A stretch of 64,000 bases of DNA, from NCBI GenBank assembly GCA_049649525.1, contig JBARZE010000007.1:124001-188000 (forward strand), given 5' to 3'. Under the pieces are notes generated by a model. The model ran no database searches. It had not been told where the DNA came from and saw nothing but the letters and a program-made list of their open reading frames with translations. The first letter of the stretch is position 1; every line of letters starts with the position of its first letter. Shown piece by piece: positions 1 through 9,178 of this stretch. The stretch comes from JAAURB01 sp049649525. Its GTDB lineage: Bacteria > Cyanobacteriota > Cyanobacteriia > Cyanobacteriales > Microcoleaceae. A program made the position numbers and the translations under genes.

Positions 1-206
1 TAAGATGCTGGATTTTTTGGAGTATTAATCCAACCTTGACCTTTAACTAAAGAACGTAGTTGATCCTTTAAACTAGGTTGGGGTATGGCAGGAGACACAA
101 TAAGTACTTCGTGACCTCGCTTCTGTAAATTCTCCGCATGTTTGGCAATGACACGGACTCCACCTCGAAGACTCATCCAGCGTTTCAGGATAAATGTGAT
201 TTTCAT
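1..206 (-). CDS. Glycosyltransferase family 4, N-terminal part (truncated by window edge)
   Basis: The reverse strand opens with ATG at 206 and stays open to the window edge, giving about 68 residues. The start MKITFILKRW, then GGVRVIAKHAENLQKRGHEVLIVSP, is the typical first beta-strand/helix/second strand of GT-B family 4 glycosyltransferases: a hydrophobic strand, a Gly-Gly loop, a helix ending in a GHEV-type turn, then the VxIVxP strand. The donor-binding C-terminal half lies outside the window, so substrate and product are unknown. Such enzymes transfer sugars to lipid or polysaccharide acceptors at the cytoplasmic membrane. Family assignment rests on the N-terminal fold only. Confidence 0.6.
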   Translation of the reverse strand, partial: MKITFILKRWMSLRGGVRVIAKHAENLQKRGHEVLIVSPAIPQPSLKDQLRSLVKGQGWINTPKNPAS

Positions 207-265
207 GAGCTTTAAGTCCTATTTCAGAATATTTAACGAGAATCTCTGTAACAGATAGACTGAGG

Positions 266-472
266 ATGTGCTGTAACTTTAATGTAGCATTACGCCATTA
301 TATACAACGATATAAAAATGTGTTGCCTTGGTTTAATGAAAGCGGCTTAGACATCAATTCTCTGACTTACTTAATTGAGGGCAGTTGGAGAAAAAAGGCT
401 CGGTTATTTGTGACACGAAAAACTACTCGCGTATCTAAAAATTTTATGATTATTGCCAAAAAAGGTCACTAA
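266..472 (+). pseudogene. Short ORF resembling the C-terminal tail of a SAM methyltransferase; probable gene remnant
   Basis: A 68-codon ORF with no ribosome binding site. The frame stays open upstream of the ATG, back to a stop near 206. The sequence (WFNESGLDINSLTYLIEG, then a basic stretch, then a final hydrophobic strand NFMIIAKKG) resembles the last helix and strand of class I SAM-dependent methyltransferases, which commonly end in a FxIxAKK-type strand. No SAM-binding motif is present, so the piece could not be an enzyme. It sits divergent to a glycosyltransferase, a usual neighbour of sugar-modifying methyltransferases. It could also be a chance ORF. The resemblance is by eye only. Confidence 0.3.
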
Positions 473-666
473 ATCAATTGCAGGAAGGTAGATTAAAAAA
501 ATTCCTGCATTCTTTTTCGTTGGCGTGGTTTTTATCTGCCTGCCTCAATTCAGGGGTTTTGCGCTAAGGATTTTTAGTAAATTTGTAGACGCAATGACGC
601 GATCGCCAGTAAGATGCAGAAAAGATTGGTAACGTTAGTGATTTCTCACCAGTCTAAGGAATAATT

Positions 667-1959
667 GTGTTAGACATCAAGCAAATTCGCAGAAAACCAC
701 AAGCGGTTCAACAAAGCCTCAACCGTCGGGGTAATTATGACTTGCAACCCTTGTTAGAATGGGACGAGCAGCGCCGCAGTTTAGAACAGCAACGGGTACA
801 ACTCGAAACCCGCAGTAATGAAATTGGTAAGTTAGTTGGACAGCAAATTCAATCAGGCAGTGACCCCAAAAGTGCTGAAATTCAAGCTTTAAAAGACGAA
901 GGTCAAGAAATAAAAGTTCGTTTGAGTGAACTTGATCCCCAAGAAAAGCAACTGCAAGCCGAAATTGAACAGTTTTTACTCACTATCCCCAATTTACCCA
1001 GTGAGTCTACTCCTGATGGTAAAAATGAAGCGGATAATGTAGAAGTGAAGCGCTGGGGAGATGAATATAAATCAGATAATGACAAGATTTTACCCCATTG
1101 GGAAATTGGTGAAAAACTCGGTATTTTGAATTTTGAACGGGCGGTTAAAATAGCTCAAAGTCGCTTTGTGACGTTGATGGGGGCGGGGGCCGCTTTGGAA
1201 CGGGCGTTAATGCAGTTTATGTTAGATCGCCATAGCGCCAATGGTTATACTGAGGTGATGCCGCCGTTATTGGTGAATAGTGAAAGTTTGAAAGGCACCG
1301 GACAACTCCCGAAGTTTGCCGAAGAGAGTTTTAAATGTAGTGAGGATGACTTATGGTTAATTCCTACTTCGGAAGTGTCGATGATGAATTTATATCGAGA
1401 TGAGATTTTAGAAGCAGAAAAACTACCGATTTATCATTGTGCATTTAGTCCTTGTTTTCGCCGAGAGGCGGGGAGTTATGGTAAGGATACTCGCGGGTTA
1501 ATTCGGTTGCATCAATTCCATAAAGTCGAACTGGTTAAGTTGGTTCACCCAGATGAGTCGGAAGCTGAACATCAAAAATTAGTGGCTGATGCAGAAGATA
1601 TTTTACAACAGTTGAAATTGCCTTATCGGGTGCTGGAATTGTGTACTGGAGATTTAGGTTTTTCGGCTACCAAATGTTATGACTTAGAAGTTTGGTTACC
1701 CGCTTCGGGGCAGTATCGGGAAATTTCAAGCTGTTCTAATGTGAAAGATTTTCAAGCCAGACGGGCGAATATTCGCTTCAAAGAAGCCAAAACTGATCAG
1801 AAGAAAAAAAAGAAAACAGAGTTTGTTCATGCCCTCAACGGCTCAGGATTGGCGATTGGGAGAACGATGGCAGCAATTTTAGAAAATTATCAGCAACCCG
1901 ACGGTACGGTTCAAGTTCCCGAAGTTTTACAACCTTATTTGAAACGAGAATTATTGTAA
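667..1959 (+). CDS. serS: Seryl-tRNA synthetase
   Basis: Cytoplasmic class II aminoacyl-tRNA synthetase that charges tRNA-Ser with serine. The 430 residues match the usual family length. The N-terminal 110 residues form the long antiparallel coiled-coil arm (MLDIKQIRRKP, then a Glu/Gln-rich helix pair). The catalytic core carries motif 2 (FRREAGSYGKDTRGLIRLHQF) with the tRNA-dependent loop, and motif 3 (GSGLAIGRTMAAILEN). A five-lysine run just before motif 3 is slightly longer than usual. Translation starts at GTG 667: AAGGA at 656-660 lies six bases upstream, and this gives the canonical N-terminus. It stands alone, with no close operon partner. Confidence 0.97.
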   Translation: MLDIKQIRRKPQAVQQSLNRRGNYDLQPLLEWDEQRRSLEQQRVQLETRSNEIGKLVGQQIQSGSDPKSAEIQALKDEGQEIKVRLSELDPQEKQLQAEIEQFLLTIPNLPSESTPDGKNEADNVEVKRWGDEYKSDNDKILPHWEIGEKLGILNFERAVKIAQSRFVTLMGAGAALERALMQFMLDRHSANGYTEVMPPLLVNSESLKGTGQLPKFAEESFKCSEDDLWLIPTSEVSMMNLYRDEILEAEKLPIYHCAFSPCFRREAGSYGKDTRGLIRLHQFHKVELVKLVHPDESEAEHQKLVADAEDILQQLKLPYRVLELCTGDLGFSATKCYDLEVWLPASGQYREISSCSNVKDFQARRANIRFKEAKTDQKKKKKTEFVHALNGSGLAIGRTMAAILENYQQPDGTVQVPEVLQPYLKRELL

Positions 1960-2083
1960 CCGTTTTCTCATATTCCTCCTCCAATGTAAAATTTTATTGC
2001 AATGATCACTCTGGGCAAGACATAGGGATGTACTTGACATATATTCAGGTTGTCTAAAAGTTGTCTCTTTTAGTGAACTGAAT

Positions 2084-2101
2084 GTAGTTAACTACTATAC
2101 T
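2084..2101 (+). promoter_or_regulatory. Perfect 12-bp palindrome abutting a -10-like box
   Basis: GTAGTTAACTAC (2084-2095) is a perfect palindrome directly followed by TATACT (2096-2101), a good sigma-70 -10 element. The gene at 2123 follows 21 bases later. This arrangement suggests an operator overlapping the promoter core. No convincing -35 box was found at the right spacing. The palindrome is seen; regulation is inferred. Confidence 0.35.
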
Positions 2102-2122
2102 GAAATCTACAGAGGTGGATCA

Positions 2123-3739
2123 ATGAAGCTTGATAATAACCCCATTCATCAATCAACTCAACCTTCACAACCAAAGAATAACAAAGTTGCTCCTAAAAAA
2201 CTCAAGAACAAGATTTTTTGGGGAGTTTCTTTCTTATTTTATGCCTTAATTATTAGTGGCGGAGTCGCATTTATTAACCGCTATAAAGTATCGGAAGAAA
2301 TGCAAATTACTGTTGATGAGTTTTCCGCAAAACAATATCCCGCAGAGCCCGCAAACTACAGTACTGTTTATAATCGTTATGGAAATCGTCAGCTTAAAAT
2401 CATTGAAAAAGAGAACAATCACTTTGATTTTATATTAGAACCGACTGATTCTAGAACAGCAAAAATTGTTATTAAAAATATTAACTTAGAGCTTTTTGTT
2501 CCGAAAGTTCCAGAAGTTGCAAAAAATGATAATAATTTAGAACTGATTTCTTTAGTCAGTCGAGAATGGAATCGACAGCAAGTTAGCTTTCCCTCTGATT
2601 CAGAACATTTAGAAATTACTGGGGGAGATGGATTTGAAAAAGAGAATTTATACAGTGTTGAATTAGCGCGAAATTGTCTCAATTCTGGGTTATGGGAAGT
2701 CTTTTTGAATGTCGAAGAACAGGGTAATAAAGCACAATATTATCATGGGTGGTTTGATTTTCCTTTAGGGCAATACAAAAAAGTCTTTGAAAATATTAAT
2801 TCTATTTCTTATTGGAAGCATTGGCTAAGATTAGAAAAATGGCAAAATCCAGCAGGTAAAACCCTTGACTTAGAGTTATTAAGAACAGTGATAACTGAAG
2901 TAGAAGTAGAGGCTGATTTCCCTGAAGATGAACGGATTATTATCGCTGGGGAACAAACCCGAAAAATTAGAAATATCATCGCGAAAAATTTGATTACTTG
3001 GAAAGATTTTTATCAAAAAAATAATCAAGTTCGCTTCGCCACTTTCCGCAAACCCGGTTTTTATGACCCTAAAACACCTTGGGGAAATCAATATTGGAGA
3101 ATTGGTCAGTTTGAAAAAGCCATTTTAAGAGATATTCAGTCTCAAACTAATAATCAAGAATTACAAGAAATTGAGTTAGTTTTTAGTGATACTCGTAATG
3201 GTGATACAAATAAAATTATTGTTGGGGGTATTGATTTACAAGCAATTCCTCAGCTTCCCACCACAGAATACAATAAAGGATTATATCGACCTATTGGTAT
3301 TTCTCTGACTCCATTTAGTCAAAGCTATGAAGAATTAAAAGAAAATCCACCTGAAAATTTAACTTATTATAGTGCGATTTTAGATGCAGAGAATCGCTGG
3401 ATAGATAATCATAGTTTTGGGGTAGATGGAGTCGTCATGCACCGAGATGCACAAAATCCTAATTTATTACACGCTTACTTACTATCTTATGAACGACATA
3501 CCTTGATTTCACATTATTTAATTGACTTAGAAAATCGATTTTCAGCCTCAGCAAATGATGCTACTACGATTCCAGCACAACCTATCAATCAGGCAGTTCA
3601 AGCAACATCTGAAGATTCAGAAATACAGCCTATTTTTATTATTCCGACAGAACAACAATGGTCATGTTATCACCAAGGAAAAGGCGGAAAAGCTTGTTTT
3701 CTACCCTCAGACTCTGAGGCAAAACCATCCGAAAGTTAA
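2123..3739 (+). CDS. Conserved-looking hypothetical protein with one N-terminal membrane anchor
   Basis: I do not recognise a family. The 538-residue product begins with a polar, lysine-rich 30 residues, then one hydrophobic helix at about 33-50 (WGVSFLFYALIISGGVAF), and a long polar region likely to lie on the periplasmic side. The rest is mixed alpha/beta with many acidic and aromatic residues. Three Cys are present (one in ELARNCLNSG, two near the C-terminus in WSCYHQGKGGKACF). No catalytic motif is visible. Start: GAGGTG at 2112-2117 sits just upstream of ATG 2123, a strong site. A palindrome lies at the promoter and a long hairpin follows the stop. Base composition matches the neighbours, so recent transfer is not indicated. 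Confidence 0.75.
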   Translation: MKLDNNPIHQSTQPSQPKNNKVAPKKLKNKIFWGVSFLFYALIISGGVAFINRYKVSEEMQITVDEFSAKQYPAEPANYSTVYNRYGNRQLKIIEKENNHFDFILEPTDSRTAKIVIKNINLELFVPKVPEVAKNDNNLELISLVSREWNRQQVSFPSDSEHLEITGGDGFEKENLYSVELARNCLNSGLWEVFLNVEEQGNKAQYYHGWFDFPLGQYKKVFENINSISYWKHWLRLEKWQNPAGKTLDLELLRTVITEVEVEADFPEDERIIIAGEQTRKIRNIIAKNLITWKDFYQKNNQVRFATFRKPGFYDPKTPWGNQYWRIGQFEKAILRDIQSQTNNQELQEIELVFSDTRNGDTNKIIVGGIDLQAIPQLPTTEYNKGLYRPIGISLTPFSQSYEELKENPPENLTYYSAILDAENRWIDNHSFGVDGVVMHRDAQNPNLLHAYLLSYERHTLISHYLIDLENRFSASANDATTIPAQPINQAVQATSEDSEIQPIFIIPTEQQWSCYHQGKGGKACFLPSDSEAKPSES

Positions 3740-3762
3740 TCACAGTAGTCATAAAAAAACGA

Positions 3763-3803
3763 GTTGATATTGAAATGTTGAGTTGAAACCCGTCTATATC
3801 AAC
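3763..3803. other. Inverted repeat downstream of the 2123-3739 gene
   Basis: GTTGATAT (3763-3770) and ATATCAAC (3796-3803) are perfectly complementary arms around a 25-base loop. It begins 23 bases after the stop codon and may stabilise or terminate the transcript. No U-run follows, so it is not a classical intrinsic terminator. Confidence 0.3.
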
Positions 3804-3963
3804 AGGTTCAAACTGTCAATGATTTGACGGCTTAACTCTTGTGTCGATATTGATTCAAGCTGTAAAATTTCTCAGAACTTTAGTAAAATTTAGAAAATAT
3901 TTGTGGTCTCAACTGCTTTAAAAGCCAATTAGCGGTAAAATAAAGTTTCCTGCGGAGATTAAG

Positions 3964-5469
3964 ATGACACTGAAGCAAGTTTTTTTAGGTATTCTCACCC
4001 TACTCGCTATCGCCATTATGGGAGGTTCGTTACTAAGTAGTGTAACTCAGCCTCAAATTCAAAGTCGTTTGGAATTGTATCAAACTAATTTATTATTGCA
4101 TGCCAGTGAGTGGCAAACTGAAACTAATTCTAATCCTAGTTTGACTACTATCAAGCAAGGAATTATAGGAGAAAATGGCATTAAAACAGCATTAAAACAG
4201 TATGAAGAAATTCAAGAATCAACTCAAACTAGCTTAAATCAAGCTCAAGCGTTGCCTGAACTGACAGATACTTCTGAACTCAACAATATTCGTAATTTAC
4301 TGACAGAAGTTACCCTGAAAACAGGAATATTACAAGCAGCGACGGGTGAAATTGACTCGGCTTTATCTAATTGGAATAGAGTTATAGAAGGCGAAGTAAA
4401 TAAGACCCGCTCACTAGCTGTTGAAACAGCGCAAGTTCTATCCGGAATATGGAGCCAACAGGCTCGAATCTTACCGAATTCTGAGTCCATTCTGAGTCAA
4501 AATTTAGACGGCTGGTTTCGTTATAAATCATTAAGTCAACTCTATCAAATACAAGAACGAAAACAAGCTTTAGTAAGTTTACAAGCCCAAGAACAATCAA
4601 TTGCTGAGCAAGCTTTAACTAAGCTTATTATTATTAGTGCGATTCCGGGAATTGGATTATTTTTAGGCACTCTATTACTCATTGGTTTAGTCGTGCAGTG
4701 GTTACTGAAGCGGAAAGACTCAATTTTAGCCCGTAATAGCAGTACTCAATGGTTAGTTCCGTGGAATTGGGAAATTATTCTTCAAGTATTTCTAGTCGGA
4801 TTTTTCTTAGTTGGACAACTAGTCGTTCCCATTATATTTTCTCTAGTTTTCCAATCATTTAATCTACAGCCTGCGACTTTTGCACCTCGTTCTCAGGCAA
4901 TTTATGTACTCATTACCTATCTTATTTTAATGTCAGGCGGATTATCGGTTTTATACTTTTCTATTCGCTCTTTTTTCCCTTTACCAGAAGAATGGTTTAA
5001 GTTTAATTGGCGCGGTAACTGGTTTTTATGGGGGGTTGGCGGCTATTTAACGGCCTTACCATTAGTGATTATCGTCTCACTTTTGAATCAACAAATTTGG
5101 GATGGACAAGGAGGGAGTAATCCGATTTTACCGATTGCTTTAGAAAATCGAGATAGCTTAGCATTATTCATCTTTTTTATTACAGCTTCTGTTGCAGCGC
5201 CTCTATTTGAAGAAATATTTTTTAGAGGGTTTCTCTTGCCATCTTTGACCCGATATTTACCCGTTTGGGGCGCAATTTTACTCAGTAGTTTAATCTTTGC
5301 AGCGGCACATTTAAATATTTCTGAAGTTATTCCTTTAACCACATTAGGAGTGCTTCTAGGTTTTGTTTATACTCGTTCTAGGAATTTATTATCCTCAATA
5401 TTACTTCATGGACTATGGAATAGTGGTACATTGCTCAGCTTATATATTTTGGGAAGTGGTACAAATTAA
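3964..5469 (+). CDS. CPBP-family intramembrane glutamic endopeptidase, long cyanobacterial form
   Basis: Membrane protease of the CPBP/Rce1 (CAAX-protease-like) family. In 501 residues the order is: N-terminal signal/anchor helix (about 7-25), a soluble helical region of about 180 residues, then about eight membrane segments. The family motif EExxxR is visible as E416-E417-IFFR-G, followed by a second motif with the conserved His (IFAAAHLN) and a third (LLHGLWN), the expected glutamate and histidine active site. The N-terminal extra-membrane region is longer than in minimal CPBP proteins and may bind a partner. Substrate unknown; bacterial members are linked to immunity proteins and membrane-protein processing. 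It is separated from neighbours by about 220 and 95 bases, so probably transcribed alone. Confidence 0.85.
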   Translation: MTLKQVFLGILTLLAIAIMGGSLLSSVTQPQIQSRLELYQTNLLLHASEWQTETNSNPSLTTIKQGIIGENGIKTALKQYEEIQESTQTSLNQAQALPELTDTSELNNIRNLLTEVTLKTGILQAATGEIDSALSNWNRVIEGEVNKTRSLAVETAQVLSGIWSQQARILPNSESILSQNLDGWFRYKSLSQLYQIQERKQALVSLQAQEQSIAEQALTKLIIISAIPGIGLFLGTLLLIGLVVQWLLKRKDSILARNSSTQWLVPWNWEIILQVFLVGFFLVGQLVVPIIFSLVFQSFNLQPATFAPRSQAIYVLITYLILMSGGLSVLYFSIRSFFPLPEEWFKFNWRGNWFLWGVGGYLTALPLVIIVSLLNQQIWDGQGGSNPILPIALENRDSLALFIFFITASVAAPLFEEIFFRGFLLPSLTRYLPVWGAILLSSLIFAAAHLNISEVIPLTTLGVLLGFVYTRSRNLLSSILLHGLWNSGTLLSLYILGSGTN

Positions 5470-5563
5470 GCATATTAATCTTTCTATAGGTAGAAGTAGT
5501 GTAGCTCATTCTCAGCTATAGTAATTGCTAAGGTATAAACTATCTTAGTAAGAGGGCTTAAAA

Positions 5564-6352
5564 ATGTCTGGCTCAGTTAAAGAGAAGATTAATATAAACT
5601 TACAAAAAGCGAAAGCAGAAGGTCAACTACGCTCTGAACGAATCCGAGAAATTGTAACTGAGGCTTTTGACCAAACAAAATCAGAAGTTAAAGAAGGTTC
5701 TGGAGAACTCAAACAAGCTGTTCAGGATGCGATTTCTGCTGTCACTGAAGTTTTGGGTGATAAAGGTGGAGAAATTAAAGAAGAAATTACAGCAACGATT
5801 GAAGGCGTGATTGAAGGAATTAGCCGGACTCGACGCAAATCCATCAGTGAAACTCAAGATGAAGTTAAAGCACTTCAGCAAAAAATAGACACAGAAGAAA
5901 TTCAATTAGAAAAAGATATTGAAATAACTCTCGATGAAATTTCTGAGTCTAGTCAAGACAAATCAGAACAGGTCAAAGAAGCGGTTGAATCAACTGTTAA
6001 AAATATTAAAAATAGCGAAGAGGTGGCGTTAATGAAAAAACGATACGCTCAACTTAAATCACAGTTAGCCGTTGCTCAAGCTAATTTAGCTGCACGGTAT
6101 GGCGAACAATATGACCAAGTACAAGAGTATTTAGATGAAGCAAAAACTTGGTATGACCGTGCGAAAGAACAGCCGGAGGTAGTGACTGATAAAGTTGAAA
6201 AGAAACGCAGTGAATTTGAGCGTAAATTTGGGGAAGCTGGAAAAATTATTGCTCAGAAAGAACGGAAAATTCAGCGACAATTAAAAGAGCTCTGGGATGA
6301 TTTAGTTGAGATTTTTAAAAATCAATCAGAAAATAAGCCACCCAAAACATAA
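5564..6352 (+). CDS. Soluble highly charged coiled-coil protein
   Basis: The product has 262 residues, almost entirely Glu/Lys/Gln/Ala-rich heptad-like sequence with no signal peptide and no membrane helix. An early basic stretch (GISRTRRKSISETQDEV) separates two long helices. The second contains AQLKSQLAVAQANLAARYGEQYDQVQEYLDEAKTWYDRAKEQ and ends in KERKIQRQLKELWDDLVEIF. The pattern resembles apolipoprotein/LEA-type amphipathic helix proteins that coat membranes or protect against desiccation, but no specific family is recognised. The start ATG has AGAGGG about 10 bases upstream. A strong GC-rich inverted repeat follows the stop, shared with the convergent nucleoside transporter. Confidence 0.75.
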   Translation: MSGSVKEKININLQKAKAEGQLRSERIREIVTEAFDQTKSEVKEGSGELKQAVQDAISAVTEVLGDKGGEIKEEITATIEGVIEGISRTRRKSISETQDEVKALQQKIDTEEIQLEKDIEITLDEISESSQDKSEQVKEAVESTVKNIKNSEEVALMKKRYAQLKSQLAVAQANLAARYGEQYDQVQEYLDEAKTWYDRAKEQPEVVTDKVEKKRSEFERKFGEAGKIIAQKERKIQRQLKELWDDLVEIFKNQSENKPPKT

Positions 6353-6362
6353 CCACCCGTAG

Positions 6363-6381
6363 GGGCGCATGCTATGCGCCC
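6363..6381. repeat. GC-rich perfect inverted repeat between convergent genes; likely bidirectional terminator or interspersed palindrome
   Basis: GGGCGCAT (6363-6370), loop GCT, ATGCGCCC (6374-6381): a perfect 8-bp stem in AT-rich surroundings, 10 bases after the coiled-coil gene and 37 bases before the end of the convergent transporter gene. The sequence type (GTAGGGGCGCAT...) is a common interspersed element in cyanobacterial intergenic DNA. No long U-run follows on either strand. Confidence 0.5.
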
Positions 6382-6418
6382 AAATTAATCAATCGTATAC
6401 GCCCAAATTGACTGTATT

Positions 6419-7630
6419 TCATATTAATAACCCAGCCGTTGCAGCAACAATTAAATTAGTTAATATCGCACCAATCATCGCTCGAATTCCCAGTTGAGCC
6501 AGTTCACTCCGACGCTGAGGCGCAATGCCACTCAGTCCACCAATTTGAATCCCTACAGAACCGATATTGGCAAAGCTACACAGGGCAAACGTTGCAATTT
6601 TACTACCTCGTTGAGATAAAGCATTATTTCTAATTAATTCCCCTAAATCAATATAAGCAATAAACTCATTTAAAATAATTTTTTTACCAATTAATGCCCC
6701 GACTGAACTGGCATCTGCTAGAGGAACACCTGTTAGAATCGCGACAGGATAAAGTAAAATTCCAAGTATGAAGTTTAATGATAATTCAGGATAACCAAAC
6801 CATCCACCAATTCCCGATAACATGGCGTTAAAGAATGCAATTAAACCCAAAAAAGCAATAATAATTGCTGCGATATTTAGTGCCAATTTTGCCCCCTCCA
6901 ATGCACCAGCCGCCGCCGCATCAACCAGATTAATTGCTGTTTTTTCAATATTTAGCTGTAATGTACCAGCCGTTTCCGGTTTTTCAGTTTCCGGATAGAC
7001 TAATTTAGACATTCCTAAAGCACAAGGAGCAGCCATAACAGAAGCTGTAATTAAATCCTGGGCAGGCATTCCAAAGGAAATATAAGCCGCTAAAACACTA
7101 CCCGCGATAGTCGCTAGTCCTCCTGTCATCACCGTGTTTAATTCAGATAAAGTCATGTTAGAAATAAACGGTTTAACCAGTAAAGGTGCTTCCGTCATAC
7201 CGATAAAAATATTAGCGGCATTTGAGAGAGATTCTGCGCCTGAAGTTTGCGTGGTTTTCTGCATGACCCAAGCCACAACTTTAACGATTTGTTGAAGTAA
7301 ACCCAGGTAATAAAGAATAGAAACAAACGCAGAAAAGAAAATAATAATCGGTAAAATCTTGAATGCAAATAAATGTTGTTCGTAGTCTGCTCCGAAGACA
7401 AATTGTGCGCCAACATCGGAAAATTCTAAAAACGTGGTAACTTCTTCACCCACCCAACTAATGACTTGATAAGCGAGAGGAACTCTTAAAATAATGACTG
7501 CAATAATTAATTGTAAGGCAATTCCCCACAAAACAGGCCGCCATTTAACAGCATTTCGATTATTTGAAATTAAATAACCAATGCCAATAAAAATTAAAAT
7601 TCCACATAAAGAAGTTACCCGTTCTATCAC
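6419..7630 (-). CDS. Concentrative nucleoside transporter (NupC/CNT family)
   Basis: Inner-membrane Na+ or H+ coupled nucleoside importer. The 403 residues contain about ten hydrophobic segments. Family-typical stretches are GMTEAPLLVKPF (the substrate-binding hairpin), MTGGLATIAGSVLAAYI, and the C-terminal NIGSVGIQIGGLSGIAPQRRSELAQLG, all diagnostic of CNT proteins. It lies 20 bases downstream of the NCS2 purine permease on the same strand, so the two are probably one transcript. Together with the divergent guanine deaminase this implies purine nucleoside/base uptake for salvage or nitrogen. Exact nucleoside specificity cannot be read from the sequence. Confidence 0.9.
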   Translation of the reverse strand: MIERVTSLCGILIFIGIGYLISNNRNAVKWRPVLWGIALQLIIAVIILRVPLAYQVISWVGEEVTTFLEFSDVGAQFVFGADYEQHLFAFKILPIIIFFSAFVSILYYLGLLQQIVKVVAWVMQKTTQTSGAESLSNAANIFIGMTEAPLLVKPFISNMTLSELNTVMTGGLATIAGSVLAAYISFGMPAQDLITASVMAAPCALGMSKLVYPETEKPETAGTLQLNIEKTAINLVDAAAAGALEGAKLALNIAAIIIAFLGLIAFFNAMLSGIGGWFGYPELSLNFILGILLYPVAILTGVPLADASSVGALIGKKIILNEFIAYIDLGELIRNNALSQRGSKIATFALCSFANIGSVGIQIGGLSGIAPQRRSELAQLGIRAMIGAILTNLIVAATAGLLI

Positions 7631-7650
7631 AATAATTTCCTCAGTAATTA

Positions 7651-9051
7651 CTAATTAAATTGAAACGTCATAAATACAAAGCGAAGAATAAATACTCCAG
7701 CCAAAATCCAAGTTAACTTGGGTACTTCTTGTGCTTTTCCTTGAAAGGTTTTAATTAGAGGATAGCTAATAAAGCCAATGGATAATCCTTCTGCTATTGA
7801 ATAAGTAAGCGGAATCATAAATAAAGTTAAGAAAGCCGGAATGGCTTCCCCTAAATCCTGCCAGTTAATCTGGCGAATATTAGCCAGCATAAAGACTCCA
7901 ACAATGACTAAAGTCGGTGCTGTGGCATAAGCGGGGATTGCTTGAATTAGAGGAATAAAAAAGATAGAAAAGCAGAGTAATATAGCCGTCACAAGAGCTG
8001 TAAATCCGCTTCTTCCTCCTTCCGAAACACCCGAGGCAGACTCAATATAACTGGTGACACTAGATGTTCCGAGAATAGCCCCAGCACTGGTGGCTACAGC
8101 ATCAGCCATTAATGCTTTATTCGCTCTAGGTAGTTCACCTTGCTGATTAATATAACCGACCTTCATTCCTAATCCTGTTAAGGTTCCAATTGTATCAAAT
8201 AAATCCACAAATAAAAACACAAATGTAATCGCAATAAAGTTGAGGAGGTTATTAAAATTTAGATTAGTAATGCCTACAATAGCTTGACCAAATAGATGTT
8301 TAGGAAAAGGAGGGATTTCAAATAACCCGGTTGGCCAGGATGTAATATTAAAAATCCAGCCTAATAATGCTGTCGATAAAATTCCTAATAATAATGCACC
8401 TTTAACTCGCCTCACGACAAATGCTGAAGTGATAAATAATCCAATGATAGCTATTATTGTTGTGGGTTCTTTCAAGCTGCCTAATGCTGTTTTTGTTACT
8501 TGATTTGCAATAATAATTCCAGCACCTCCGGTTTCAGGATTTCCGGACAAACCAATGTAAGCAATAAACAAACCAATGCCAGCAGCCATTGCATTTTTTA
8601 ATGATAAAGGAATTGCTTTAATAATTTGACGACGGATATCTGTCAGGGTTAAAATAATAAAGATTAATCCTTCAATAAAAACAGCAGATAACCCTAACCT
8701 CCAATCAATTCCTAACCCTAAAACCACAGTATAAGCAAAAAATGCATTTAATCCCATTCCTGGGGCTTGTGCAAACGGATATTTTGCTAAACAAGCCATC
8801 ATTGAAGTACCAATAGCAGCAGATATTCCAGTTGCCACCACTAATTCTGAAAATAAATCACCTGATTGATTTAGAAAAATAGCATCTGATAAAATTAAAG
8901 GATTAACAACTAAAATATAAGCCATTGTCATAAAAGTTGTTATTCCAGCTAAAATCTCTGTGCGAAAATTAGTCTGAAGCTGGTTAAAATTAAAGTAGCG
9001 AGCAATTGTACTTTTCCAGCTTGAAAGAGAGCTTCGAGGATTAGGGTTCAT
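7651..9051 (-). CDS. NCS2-family purine base permease (AzgA/PbuG-like)
   Basis: Imports purine bases (adenine, guanine or hypoxanthine) with protons across the inner membrane. The 466 residues carry about 12-14 membrane segments. The N-terminal FRTEILAGITTFMTMAYILVVNP, the APGMGLNAFFAY segment and GTSSVTSYIESASGVSEGGRSG are signatures of the AzgA-like branch of NCS2. The start ATG at 9051 is well placed. First gene of a two-gene operon with the CNT transporter, divergent from guanine deaminase across a 127-base promoter region. This arrangement supports guanine or hypoxanthine as substrate (inference). Confidence 0.92.
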   Translation of the reverse strand: MNPNPRSSLSSWKSTIARYFNFNQLQTNFRTEILAGITTFMTMAYILVVNPLILSDAIFLNQSGDLFSELVVATGISAAIGTSMMACLAKYPFAQAPGMGLNAFFAYTVVLGLGIDWRLGLSAVFIEGLIFIILTLTDIRRQIIKAIPLSLKNAMAAGIGLFIAYIGLSGNPETGGAGIIIANQVTKTALGSLKEPTTIIAIIGLFITSAFVVRRVKGALLLGILSTALLGWIFNITSWPTGLFEIPPFPKHLFGQAIVGITNLNFNNLLNFIAITFVFLFVDLFDTIGTLTGLGMKVGYINQQGELPRANKALMADAVATSAGAILGTSSVTSYIESASGVSEGGRSGFTALVTAILLCFSIFFIPLIQAIPAYATAPTLVIVGVFMLANIRQINWQDLGEAIPAFLTLFMIPLTYSIAEGLSIGFISYPLIKTFQGKAQEVPKLTWILAGVFILRFVFMTFQFN

Positions 9052-9080
9052 CTAAATCTGGATAAATATGTTTTTATATT

Positions 9081-9111
9081 TTATAAGACTCGATTAATAA
9101 TTGTTTGTCAA
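9081..9111 (-). promoter_or_regulatory. Candidate sigma-70 promoter for the purine permease operon
   Basis: On the reverse strand TTGACA (9106-9111) is followed after 19 bases by TTATAA (9081-9086), about 30 bases before the permease start. The spacer is slightly long. The same 127-base region must also drive the divergent guanine deaminase gene. No purine-riboswitch core was seen. Confidence 0.35.
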
Positions 9112-9178
9112 GTATTTTACCAAGTTGAGCTAGACTTTACTTAACAATAAACTAAATTTTTCATTCTGGGATTAATTT

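Noticed and set aside
3780..3830. tRNA-like GGTTCAAAC sequence
   Set aside because: No acceptor, D-arm or anticodon stem can be built around the T-loop-like word.
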